DNA from: UBA1563 sp041671545
GTDB taxonomy: Bacteria > Bacteroidota > Ignavibacteria > Ignavibacteriales > Ignavibacteriaceae
Reading direction: 5' to 3'
DNA length: 64,000 nt
NCBI GenBank assembly: GCA_041671545.1
Contig: JBAZBI010000004.1
Location: 62,001 to 126,000 of the forward strand
Shown here one piece after another: positions 17,371 to 24,986 of the stretch. The notes below the pieces were generated by a model. That model was not told the DNA's origin, ran no database searches, and saw only the letters and a list, made by a program, of their open reading frames with translations. The first letter of the stretch is position 1. Each line of letters begins with the position of its first letter. The position numbers were made by a program, and so were the translations under genes.

Positions 17371-19323
17371 TTACTTCTTGTCCTTGTCATCAACTTCTTC
17401 ATAAGAAGCGTCTTGAACTTCTTTTTCATCTTTTTTCGGCTCTTGCGGTTCTGTACCCGGTTGACCGCCCATATTGGCAAAGTCTTGCGGATTAAATCCA
17501 GCACCAGGCTGTTGACCAGCATTAGCCTGTGAATAAAGGGTAGAAGCGATTTCATTCCATACTTTGTTTAAGGCTTCAGTTGCTGCTTTTATTGTATCCG
17601 AATTGTTCGTAGCAATTGCGTCTTCAACTTTCTTGATTTCAGATTCAAGTTTTTCTTTTGCATCGGGAGTGATTTTTTCTTTTAATTCCTCGATCTGTTT
17701 CTTGGTCTGGAATACTAAGCTATCAGCCTGATTTTTAATTTCGATTCCTTCTTTTTTCTTTTTGTCTTCAGCCGCATGTTCTTGAGCATCGCGTTTCATT
17801 TTTTCAACTTCATCTTTGCTCAATCCGCTTGAAGAAGTGATCTTAATACTTTGCTCTTTGTTTGTGGCTTTATCTTTTGCGGCAACATGAAGAATTCCGT
17901 TCGCATCGATATCAAATGATACTTCAATTTGAGGAATACCTCTCGGCGCCGGTGGAATTCCATCTAAATGAAATCTTCCGAGCGTTCTGTTATCAGAAGC
18001 CATCGGTCTTTCACCTTGAAGAATGTGGATCTCAACAGAAGGTTGATTATCACTTGCCGTTGAAAATACTTCGCTCTTCTTGGTAGGAATTGTTGTATTT
18101 GCTTGGATTAACGTAGTCATAACTCCGCCAAGAGTTTCAATTCCCAATGATAGAGGTGTAACGTCAAGCAAGAGAACATCTTTTACTTCACCGGATAAAA
18201 CCGCACCTTGAATCGCCGCGCCAACCGCAACAACTTCATCTGGATTAACACCTTTGTGTGGTTCTTTTCCAAAAAGATTTTTTACTAATTCTTGTACTTT
18301 TGGAATTCTTGATGAACCACCAACGAGGATAACTTCATCAATTTGAGAAGCAGAAACTCCCGCATCTTTTATCGCTTTTTCACAAGGAGTTTTGGTGCGT
18401 TCAACTAAGTCATCAACCAACTGCTCAAATTTTGCGCGGGTAATAGTGATGTTCATATGTTTCGGTCCATCTTGCGTAGCTGTAATGAACGGCAAGTTCA
18501 CATCAGTTTGAGCAGAAGAAGAAAGTTCAATTTTTGCTTTTTCAGCGGCTTCTTTCAACCGTTGTAAAGCCATTGCATCATTGCGGAGATCGAGACCTTC
18601 TTGTTTTTTGAATTCATCTGCGAGAAAATCAATTAAACGTTGATCAAAGTCATCGCCGCCAAGGTGTCCATCACCATTCGAAGACTTAACTTCAAATACA
18701 CCTTCACCAATTTGGAGAATGGAAATATCGAATGTACCGCCTCCGAGATCGTAAACCGCAACAAGTTGTTCTTTATGTTTTTTGTCCAATCCGTAAGCTA
18801 ATGCTGCGGCAGTAGGCTCGTTGATGATTCTTCTAACTTTCAAACCGGCAATTTCACCGGCGTCTTTTGTTGCCTGGCGTTGTGAGTCGTTAAAATAAGC
18901 CGGAACCGTAATAACCGCTTCGGTAACTTCCTGCCCAAGATACTCTTCCGCAGTTTTCTTCATCTTTTGAAGAATCATTGCAGAAATTTCAGGTGGTGAA
19001 TAAAGGTTATCGCTAATTTTTACTCTAGCTGAATTATTTTCACCGCCAACTACCTGATAAGGAACTTTTTTCATTTCCTCGGTAACTTCGTTAAGGTTTC
19101 TTCCCATAAATCTTTTTATCGAAAAGATCGTCTGCTTTGGATTAGTGATCGCCTGACGTTTAGCAGGCTGCCCAACTAATCGTTCTCCATTTTTTGAAAA
19201 TGCAACAACCGAAGGAGTTGTTCTTCCGCCTTCAGAATTAGGTATTACAACCGGATCGTTTCCTTCCATCACCGATACGCATGAATTTGTAGTTCCTAAA
19301 TCAATTCCAATTATTTTGCCCAT
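17371..19323 (-). CDS. dnaK: Molecular chaperone DnaK (Hsp70)
   Basis: This 650-residue Hsp70 starts MGKIIGIDLGTTNSCVSVME. It has the ATPase motifs AVITVPAYFNDSQRQATKDA, IINEPTAAALAYGLDKK, VYDLGGGTFDISIL and VILVGGSSRIPKVQ, then a substrate-binding domain (DVTPLSLGIETLGG, ERPMASDNRTLGRF), a helical lid, and a tail ending EEVDDKDKK. An in-frame ATG 105 bp upstream would overlap hsp20 and add residues foreign to the family. The ATG at 19323 has AGGAG 6 bases upstream and is preferred. No grpE or dnaJ is adjacent; the gene sits instead between two hsp20 genes. Confidence 0.97.
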   Translation of the reverse strand: MGKIIGIDLGTTNSCVSVMEGNDPVVIPNSEGGRTTPSVVAFSKNGERLVGQPAKRQAITNPKQTIFSIKRFMGRNLNEVTEEMKKVPYQVVGGENNSARVKISDNLYSPPEISAMILQKMKKTAEEYLGQEVTEAVITVPAYFNDSQRQATKDAGEIAGLKVRRIINEPTAAALAYGLDKKHKEQLVAVYDLGGGTFDISILQIGEGVFEVKSSNGDGHLGGDDFDQRLIDFLADEFKKQEGLDLRNDAMALQRLKEAAEKAKIELSSSAQTDVNLPFITATQDGPKHMNITITRAKFEQLVDDLVERTKTPCEKAIKDAGVSASQIDEVILVGGSSRIPKVQELVKNLFGKEPHKGVNPDEVVAVGAAIQGAVLSGEVKDVLLLDVTPLSLGIETLGGVMTTLIQANTTIPTKKSEVFSTASDNQPSVEIHILQGERPMASDNRTLGRFHLDGIPPAPRGIPQIEVSFDIDANGILHVAAKDKATNKEQSIKITSSSGLSKDEVEKMKRDAQEHAAEDKKKKEGIEIKNQADSLVFQTKKQIEELKEKITPDAKEKLESEIKKVEDAIATNNSDTIKAATEALNKVWNEIASTLYSQANAGQQPGAGFNPQDFANMGGQPGTEPQEPKKDEKEVQDASYEEVDDKDKK

Positions 19324-19375
19324 TGTTTCTCCTAAGTTTAAATAAAGTAAGGGAAAGATTTTCTTTCCCTTGTAA

Positions 19376-19840
19376 TTAATTAATTGAAATAACTCGTTCT
19401 TCCGGTTTCTTCGGTAGCGCTTTTTCAATTTCTATTTTCAAGATACCGTCTGTGAATTTTGCTTCGATCTTTTCAGTGTTTACTTCATCAGGTAAAGTGA
19501 AGCTTCTGGTGAATGAACCATAGGTTCTTTCCGATCTAAAGAAATTTTTTCCTTTTTGTTCTCCGCCATCCCCGCCTATGGCGGGTTCGGTGGATTCCTT
19601 TTTCTTCTCGCCGGTAACTGTTAAAATGTTGTCATGAACAGAAATATTTAGGTCTTTTTTGCTGATTCCGGGAACTTCAGCTTCGAAGTAAATTTTCTTA
19701 TCATCTTCATAAATATCAATTTTGGGATGATACGTCGAGCTAAATTCTTGTGCAGTTGTCGGGAAATCATCGAAAAATCTTCTTATATTTGTGTTCAATA
19801 AATCTAAATCTCTGAATGGTTCAAATTTTATTAGTGTCAT
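19376..19840 (-). CDS. Hsp20/alpha-crystallin small heat-shock protein with a palindromic insertion
   Basis: This 154-residue small heat-shock protein is the first gene of the hsp20-dnaK-hsp20 unit, 52 bp before dnaK. The alpha-crystallin domain runs from about residue 37 (YHPKIDIYEDDKKIYFEAEV) to the end (FTDGILKIEIEKAL, then RVISIN). Residues 83-94 (STEPAIGGDGGE), in the loop between two strands, are encoded by a GC-rich imperfect palindrome that looks inserted (19562-19594). The ATG has AGGAG 7 bases upstream. A palindromic operator-like site lies about 140 bp upstream. Confidence 0.92.
   Translation of the reverse strand: MTLIKFEPFRDLDLLNTNIRRFFDDFPTTAQEFSSTYHPKIDIYEDDKKIYFEAEVPGISKKDLNISVHDNILTVTGEKKKESTEPAIGGDGGEQKGKNFFRSERTYGSFTRSFTLPDEVNTEKIEAKFTDGILKIEIEKALPKKPEERVISIN
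19562..19594. repeat. GC-rich palindromic element inside the hsp20 coding region
   Basis: The core CCCGCC-TAT-GGCGGG (19571-19585) is a perfect 6-bp inverted repeat, and the flanks extend it to 33 bp with 11 of 15 positions pairing. It is far richer in G+C than the surrounding gene, adds about 11 codons in frame, and encodes a Gly-rich loop. It resembles short mobile palindromes (REP/RPE-like) that insert into coding sequence. No second copy is visible in this window. Confidence 0.5.
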
Positions 19841-19975
19841 TTTATTTCTCCTTTATACTGTTTGACTTTTTGGACTAATAGTAACAACCATCATGCCAAT
19901 TCGGTAAATAGCTCTAATTTATTGTTTTATAAGAAGTTATAGAAATTAAGCGTAATTTTAGTAAATCTGAATTTT

Positions 19976-20030
19976 TGTCAGACTTACTGACACACTTAAC
20001 AATATTTTGATAGTTTTGTCAAACTGTCAG
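19976..20030 (-). promoter_or_regulatory. Candidate hsp20-dnaK promoter with a TGTCAG inverted-repeat operator
   Basis: On the minus strand TTTG (20020-20023), 21 bases, then TAAGTGTG (19991-19998) is one mismatch from the Bacteroidota -33/-7 pattern and points at hsp20. The inverted repeat TGTCAG-acttA-CTGACA (19976-19992) overlaps the expected start site, and TGTCA recurs at 20018-20022 and 20026-20030. The arrangement is that of a repressor site. It is not the CIRCE or HAIR sequence. The same 216-bp spacer also serves birA on the other strand (TAGTTTTG at 20011-20018 is a possible -7 box). Confidence 0.4.
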
Positions 20031-20056
20031 TCATTTTTTCATAATAAGCAGCCAAA

Positions 20057-20845
20057 ATGGAAATACAACCAAATTTTAATTTTAACCAATTTGACATTAA
20101 ACTTGAGACCGAAACCATCGGAAGGAATTTCCTCTATTTTAATGAGATTGATTCAACGAGCTCAGTTTTAAAGGATAAATCAAATAAAAATGTTAACGGG
20201 ACAGTTGTTTTTGCAGAAAAGCAAAAAACCGGAAAAGGAAGATTTAATAACTCATGGGAAAGTGAGAAGGGACAAAATCTTACTTTTTCTATTCTTTTGA
20301 ATATCGATAAGCACTTTAAAGATAAACTAAACCTTTTGAATTTGGGAACGGCCCAGGTACTTGCTTCCACAATCGAAAGCCTTTTCCAGCTGAATGTTGA
20401 AGTTAAATGGCCAAACGACGTTTTGATCAAAAAGAAAAAAGTTGCGGGTATTCTTGTTGAGACTGTTTCATTGGGCGCTGATATAAAAAAAGCTATTATC
20501 GGTGTAGGTTTAAATGTAAACCAAACATTATTTGCCGGTGAATACAATTATCCTCCAACCTCGTTAAGACTTGAGTTGAGCCAGTTCGTTGAGAGAGAAA
20601 AAATTTTAGCCGAGTTCTTAAACAATTTTGAAGAACTTTTACTGAAAATAAAACGTAAACCAAATTTGGTTATGCAAAGTTGGCGTGAAAAATGTGATAT
20701 GATCGGGGAAAAGATTTGTCTGAATCAAAACGGTAAATTAAAATATGGTGTTTTTGACGACATTGACGAGAATGGTCAAATGTTATTAAGAACAGAAAAC
20801 GGAATTGAAGTTGTTAATTATGGCGATGTGAGGGTGGTGCACTAA
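20057..20845 (+). CDS. birA: Biotin--[acetyl-CoA-carboxylase] ligase
   Basis: This 262-residue enzyme activates biotin with ATP and attaches it to biotin carboxyl carrier proteins. It has the substrate loop EIDSTSSVLKD, the biotinyl-AMP loop EKQKTGKGRFNNSWES, KWPNDVLI and KKVAGILVE, and a small C-terminal domain. There is no N-terminal helix-turn-helix, so it is the monofunctional type and not a repressor. Biotin-dependent partners are suggested by accD (44470) and the carboxylase beta subunit (38606). It is divergent from hsp20 and its stop lies 4 bp from the convergent M48 gene. Confidence 0.92.
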   Translation: MEIQPNFNFNQFDIKLETETIGRNFLYFNEIDSTSSVLKDKSNKNVNGTVVFAEKQKTGKGRFNNSWESEKGQNLTFSILLNIDKHFKDKLNLLNLGTAQVLASTIESLFQLNVEVKWPNDVLIKKKKVAGILVETVSLGADIKKAIIGVGLNVNQTLFAGEYNYPPTSLRLELSQFVEREKILAEFLNNFEELLLKIKRKPNLVMQSWREKCDMIGEKICLNQNGKLKYGVFDDIDENGQMLLRTENGIEVVNYGDVRVVH

Positions 20846-20849
20846 ATCT

Positions 20850-21647
20850 TTATTGTTCTTTTAGATTTTCCTTTAATTTATCCCATGTTGATTTGGATAA
20901 AATGGAAAGAGCGTTTTTAGATTTCCCTTTGCTATAATCAATTATATATTTTGCCCGTTCTATAGAACCGGGATGAGTACTTATCCAAACCAAATGTTTC
21001 CCTGCATTCAATTCCTTATCTGCCAGTTTATACATAAAATTTGCAAACGGCTCCGGATTGATGTTGGCTTTTATTAAGTAATCCACAGCTTTTATATCAG
21101 CTTCTTTTTCCAACTTTCTATCATATGCAGTTGACGATAAAAGTTTTGCTGTTTCTTCAATTATTTTTCCACCACTTTCACCGGCTGCCATAGAAATTAA
21201 TACTGACAAACCAACCTCTTTGACTAATTTTTTCATTACATGATTTAGCTGCAAATGTGCAAGCTCATGTGAAATAACTCCGGCTAATTCGGCTTCATCC
21301 TCGGATGAAATAATTAATTCACTGCAAAGTACAAGATGATTGTTTGGAAGAGCAAATGCATTAATTTCATCGCTCTTAATAATATGCAGCTTTATTTTCT
21401 TTATGTCGATTTTATTTGAAGTACAAATTTTGGTTAGGATAGAATCAAGTGGAATCATTACTTCACTTGTATGAATCCCCTTTCCCGATTTATCAAACAT
21501 TTCCCAAAACATATCTCCTAATTTCTCTTCGGTTGAGCGGGTGACTTTTTCAACTTTTAAAATGGTCATCCAATCAATTTTTTCGAGAGAAAACCAAATA
21601 GCAAAGAATAATGCAACAACCGTTAGAACTTGAAATACTATTTTCAT
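20850..21647 (-). CDS. M48-family zinc metalloprotease
   Basis: This 265-residue protein has one N-terminal hydrophobic segment (about 4-20, signal or anchor) and a periplasmic protease domain. His127, Glu128 and His131 form HELAH in ISHELAHLQLNH, and the third-ligand region reads LEKEADIKAVDYL. TPR repeats seen in BepA are absent, so it is closer to the single-domain M48 (Ste24/LoiP-like) group. It starts 1 bp after the stop of the DUF4870-like gene and ends a four-gene membrane cluster. Its substrate is unknown; membrane quality control is a reasonable guess. Confidence 0.85.
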   Translation of the reverse strand: MKIVFQVLTVVALFFAIWFSLEKIDWMTILKVEKVTRSTEEKLGDMFWEMFDKSGKGIHTSEVMIPLDSILTKICTSNKIDIKKIKLHIIKSDEINAFALPNNHLVLCSELIISSEDEAELAGVISHELAHLQLNHVMKKLVKEVGLSVLISMAAGESGGKIIEETAKLLSSTAYDRKLEKEADIKAVDYLIKANINPEPFANFMYKLADKELNAGKHLVWISTHPGSIERAKYIIDYSKGKSKNALSILSKSTWDKLKENLKEQ

Positions 21648-21648
21648 A

Positions 21649-22080
21649 TTAAGGTTTGCAAATTAAATTTGTTAGATCATTAAAAATCCACCACTCGACA
21701 TGTATTCCATTTCGGACTTTGATAGCTGAATAAATTGTCGCTACAAATTCAGCTAAATTAAAAATGAAAATTGCGAAGAGGTAGGAAATGTATTTATTAG
21801 TAATTGATTCAGAACCAAAGATTATCGAAACAGTCCACCAGAAACCAACACTATTCATTACAATTAATGAGAATTGAGTTAACAATGCTTGTGTGCAATG
21901 CCAGCGGACAAAATAAGTCCCTTTTCTATTTCCCAAATAAAATATCCCGGTAGCTATCAGATTAATTATTGGCAAGGGCATTCCTGCAATCAATGCCACC
22001 ATCGACATTAAATAACTGTTGGAAGCTTTTTCCGCTTCATATTCGTTCGGCTTGTACGTAAATGTTTTTATCGAAATCAT
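21649..22080 (-). CDS. DUF4870-like integral membrane protein
   Basis: This 143-residue protein has about four hydrophobic segments and the pattern GNRKGTYFVRWHCTQALLTQ, which resembles the conserved FVRWHAxQAL region of DUF4870-type proteins. It overlaps DUF2752 by ATGA (22077-22080) and abuts the M48 gene. The function of the family is not established. Confidence 0.65.
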   Translation of the reverse strand: MISIKTFTYKPNEYEAEKASNSYLMSMVALIAGMPLPIINLIATGIFYLGNRKGTYFVRWHCTQALLTQFSLIVMNSVGFWWTVSIIFGSESITNKYISYLFAIFIFNLAEFVATIYSAIKVRNGIHVEWWIFNDLTNLICKP

Positions 22081-22496
22081 AATCCCTTATTTATGTTCCA
22101 AATCCAATTCAATAAAATGACAATTATTGCTGGTATTGCTACCTTTTTTTTGTTGAATGTTTCTTCAAACCTCTTATAAAAAAGAAATAAGCTTTCCTTT
22201 TTGAAAAGATGATCTGAAATAATCCAAAGTGGAGTAATAATCATTATCAATAAGACGATTACTCCCAATGGATTCAAATTCAACGAACCAATAAAATCCC
22301 CCTTTAAGAGTGATATAACAGACCTGGTTGAACCGCATGAAGGACAGGGAACATTTGTTACATGTTTAAATAAACAAAAACTACCTGCACGGCTACCAAC
22401 AGAATTGGTGGTAACATAATTAAAGAATAACCAAACGTATCCAGCCGTTAAAAGTGCGGTTAGTAGCCTGTATAATTTATTCCTACTTGATGACAT
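22077..22496 (-). CDS. DUF2752 membrane protein
   Basis: This 139-residue protein has hydrophobic helices and the DUF2752 signature: CLFKHVTNVPCPSCGSTRS, followed by SLLKGDFIGSLNLNPLG. The CPxCGxTR motif is the family hallmark; its role is unknown. The start at 22496 overlaps the TM2 stop as TAATG. A longer frame from 22562 would run deep into the TM2 gene and is rejected. It belongs to a translationally coupled four-gene cluster. Confidence 0.8.
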   Translation of the reverse strand: MSSSRNKLYRLLTALLTAGYVWLFFNYVTTNSVGSRAGSFCLFKHVTNVPCPSCGSTRSVISLLKGDFIGSLNLNPLGVIVLLIMIITPLWIISDHLFKKESLFLFYKRFEETFNKKKVAIPAIIVILLNWIWNINKGL

Positions 22497-22834
22497 TAGT
22501 ATAAAATTTGTTGAAGTTTCAACATATTCTTTTCTCGAGTAGCTCCCATAATTAGGAACCAATCAACAATTCCCCAAATTCCCAATCCACCGCATGTTAG
22601 CAGTTTACCAATGCCTAATCCGGTATCACCGATCATAAATCTGTCAACTCCTAAAGTTCCACCGACTAATGAAACGATGAGACTTGTTGTAGGATTTTTA
22701 AATTGCATTGTAGATAGCAATCCCCATTTAGTATCATCGAGAGCCAGTAAACGATCTCTGATCTGAGCAACCTGGTTGTCCTCAAAATATTTGCCATTTG
22801 TTAAGATAAACATGTCAACTTTCTGTGCTTCCAT
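22496..22834 (-). CDS. TM2-domain membrane protein
   Basis: This 112-residue protein has a short polar N-terminus (residues 1-45), then the TM2 hairpin: LIVSLVGGTLGVDRFMIGD, then a Gly-rich second helix with GIWGIVDWFLI. TM2 proteins are small double-spanning membrane proteins of unsettled function. The start has AAGGAGA upstream. It is the first gene of the TM2-DUF2752-DUF4870-M48 cluster and is preceded by a 538-bp gene-free region. Confidence 0.85.
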   Translation of the reverse strand: MEAQKVDMFILTNGKYFEDNQVAQIRDRLLALDDTKWGLLSTMQFKNPTTSLIVSLVGGTLGVDRFMIGDTGLGIGKLLTCGGLGIWGIVDWFLIMGATREKNMLKLQQILY

Positions 22835-23372
22835 TTTGGTCTCCTTGTTGATTAATTATTCGAACGATTTAGTTATTATGTTTTTTTGTGTCCCATGGAT
22901 GTTCTCTTGCAATTAGCGTTGAGGATTTGATACTTAATAAGATATGACGAAATGAAAGAGAGAAAAATCACTTCGGAGTCTTCTATTTGCTGGTATATAT
23001 TTAGCAGAGGAATAAAGCTACCTGATTTCTTGATAATTTATGTAAACGAACTTAGAAAGGTTTTTTGAAAATACCAAGAAGAAATTGTATTGAAGGAAAA
23101 TTTTTCATGGAGTCGAATCATTCCTCTACTCGCTTTGAGAATAGATGGATTTCTTCTTAACCGCCTAGGATACGAAGATCCACGAGACCGGTTATCTTGC
23201 TTTAAAAGCTAATTGTTACTTATAACCATTCTCCCCTTCCATATTTCCGTTTCCATTTTCGTTGTTTGATCAACCGGTTAGTAAACCATTAATTTATTTT
23301 GAAAAGCTTCAAACTTTGGTTTTAATTTAGTCCTTATGTTCTCGTTAGACCATGATATGCATGAATCACTTT
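22835..23372. other. 538-bp region without a recognisable gene
   Basis: No reading frame of convincing length or composition is present on either strand. No terminator or repeat of the kinds seen elsewhere was found. It may contain the promoter of the TM2 cluster and remnants of a decayed gene. Stretches around 23110-23200 look more even in composition than the AT-rich rest, but no protein match can be argued. Confidence 0.4.
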
Positions 23373-23720
23373 TCAATCAATATCTACTTCTACTAATTCA
23401 TAACTGCCTCCGCAGATATGTCCGGTAAGTGTAAGGGTTTTCGAATTGCTAATTCCGCCGGGTAAAGGTTTCTCGGTCTGTATAGGCATTTGAGTTCCAT
23501 GTCTATCTTCAACATAAAAAAGAATTTTTTGCCCATCATCCGTTTTATGTATTCCTTTTTCATTTACAAATTTAACAACTATCTCTTTTTGCGCATGGCT
23601 GTAAGGGTCATAATCTTTAAATGAACCAAGTCCTCTTGCAGATGAGAAATAAAAAATATAAACGGTTAGCAGTGTTATACCAACTAACAAGGGTAAAATA
23701 ATTTTTTGAATTTTCGCCAT
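23373..23720 (-). CDS. Small membrane-anchored or secreted protein of unknown function
   Basis: This 115-residue protein has one hydrophobic N-terminal segment (about 7-26) and a soluble domain outside the membrane that begins GLGSFKDYDPYSHAQKEIVV and ends LTLTGHICGGSYELVEVDID. The domain looks all-beta and OB-fold-like, distantly reminiscent of CcmE, but the heme-binding His context of CcmE is not evident. It stands alone with about 90 bp to the next gene on the same strand. Confidence 0.6.
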   Translation of the reverse strand: MAKIQKIILPLLVGITLLTVYIFYFSSARGLGSFKDYDPYSHAQKEIVVKFVNEKGIHKTDDGQKILFYVEDRHGTQMPIQTEKPLPGGISNSKTLTLTGHICGGSYELVEVDID

Positions 23721-23807
23721 TGAACATCTTTCCTAATTTATTATAACTGTAAATAACCATATAAATCTCTTTGTAGTCAAGTCCATTACTTTTCAGATCC
23801 GTATTTC

Positions 23808-24230
23808 CTATTTGAGACTTAGTTTAAGCGCAACCAACACTTTAGCGTACTCAACATCTTTTTTGTACTTAAAATTTATTGTAAGACCGCGGATTTTATT
23901 ATAGTGTTTGCCGTTTTTAAACTGTTCTTTCAATTCATCGGAAATACTGCTGTCAAGAATTAATTGTTCTGCTTTGTCTGTAAAATAGAACGTCATGCGG
24001 AAGGAATTTTTAAGAAGAGAAATCCAATAAACTGTTTTCGTCTTTTTTACAACTTTTAGTAACCAGCTTTTCCCATCGTTGTAATATCTCCATTCTTCGG
24101 TTAAGTCCGGATGATTTGCATGAATAAATTCAAAAACAGATTGCCACAACGCTTTAGATTTTCCGATGTGTGAAAATATTATTTCTTCCGTCGGGAATTC
24201 ATTTTTGTTTGTTAGGATTGGTGGTTCCAT
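23808..24230 (-). CDS. DUF3788 family protein
   Basis: This 140-residue soluble protein matches the DUF3788 pattern: NEFPTEEIIFSHIGKSKALW, then EEWRYYNDGKSWLLKVVKK, a beta segment FRMTFYFTDKAEQLI, and a C-terminal segment with RGLTINFKY. Such proteins resemble small-molecule sensing or YdhG-like folds, but no function is known. The start at 24230 has AGGA 6 bases upstream; an ATG 27 bp earlier has none. Confidence 0.75.
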   Translation of the reverse strand: MEPPILTNKNEFPTEEIIFSHIGKSKALWQSVFEFIHANHPDLTEEWRYYNDGKSWLLKVVKKTKTVYWISLLKNSFRMTFYFTDKAEQLILDSSISDELKEQFKNGKHYNKIRGLTINFKYKKDVEYAKVLVALKLSLK

Positions 24231-24344
24231 TTTATTTCCTATTTGTTCAATCGACAAGATTAATTTGCTTCTCTTCGTTATCTTGCATGCTTAGTGGTTT
24301 ATCGTATTTCTTTTTTAAACCAGAAGGTACTGCAATCCACAATA

Positions 24345-24983
24345 TTACTCTATCTCATCCCCTTTTAATAATGCATTGCATACTTGTTTAGTAGTATCAA
24401 AATCATATCCTTTGGAGACAAGGTAAGCGAAGAGTTTTAAGCGCGTTCTTTTATCGTCAAATCCTCTTTTTATCAGTGAAGTCATTTTCTTTTTCCCGAT
24501 ACTCAAAGCGTTCTCGTACGACTCATTTTCATCAACTACCAGCCGCAGTTTTTCTTCTATCAGACTTAAAGGGATTCCCTTTTTTAGCAGTTCGGATTTA
24601 ATTTTTTGAGCACCGCTTTTCTTGAAATAAATTCTCTCGGTTATAAAGCGTTCCGTAAAGTCGGCATCATTTAAATATTTTTTTTCTTGCAGTTCTTCCA
24701 ATACGATTTGAATTAATCTCTTATCGTATTTTTTCTGCATCAACTTAGTTTTTAATTCTTGTGTTGAGTGGAGTCTTCTGGAAAGATAATCGTAACTTTT
24801 TTGTTTGATGAAATATTTTTGATTTTCTTCGATGAGCTGCAAGCGGAGTTCTTCGGAAATATCATCCCCTTTCCGAAGACCTGTTTTGTAGATCAGATCT
24901 TTAGAAAGAAAAAGAACGTTGCCGTCTTCTAACGTAACAACAATGTTCTTTTCATTCTTGGAAACTATCTTAAGAATAACCAA
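24345..24983 (-). CDS. recX: Regulatory protein RecX
   Basis: This 212-residue protein binds and modulates the RecA filament. RecX three-helix repeats are visible: YDYLSRRLHSTQELKTKL with MQKKYDKRLIQIVLEELQEK, then YLNDADFTERFITERIYFKK with GAQKIKSELLKKGIPLSLIE. An N-terminal beta extension of about 45 residues precedes them. It starts 3 bp after the recA stop, which is the usual recA-recX order. Confidence 0.9.
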   Translation of the reverse strand: MVILKIVSKNEKNIVVTLEDGNVLFLSKDLIYKTGLRKGDDISEELRLQLIEENQKYFIKQKSYDYLSRRLHSTQELKTKLMQKKYDKRLIQIVLEELQEKKYLNDADFTERFITERIYFKKSGAQKIKSELLKKGIPLSLIEEKLRLVVDENESYENALSIGKKKMTSLIKRGFDDKRTRLKLFAYLVSKGYDFDTTKQVCNALLKGDEIE

Positions 24984-24986
24984 CGG

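Noticed and set aside
19324..19428. N-terminal extension of DnaK
   Set aside because: It overlaps hsp20 and adds residues absent from the family; a good SD precedes the ATG at 19323.
22497..22562. Longer start of the DUF2752 gene
   Set aside because: It would lie within the TM2 coding region; the TAATG overlap gives a natural start at 22496.
23373..23720. CcmE assignment for the small membrane-anchored protein
   Set aside because: Only a general OB-like pattern is visible; the heme-attachment histidine context of CcmE is missing.
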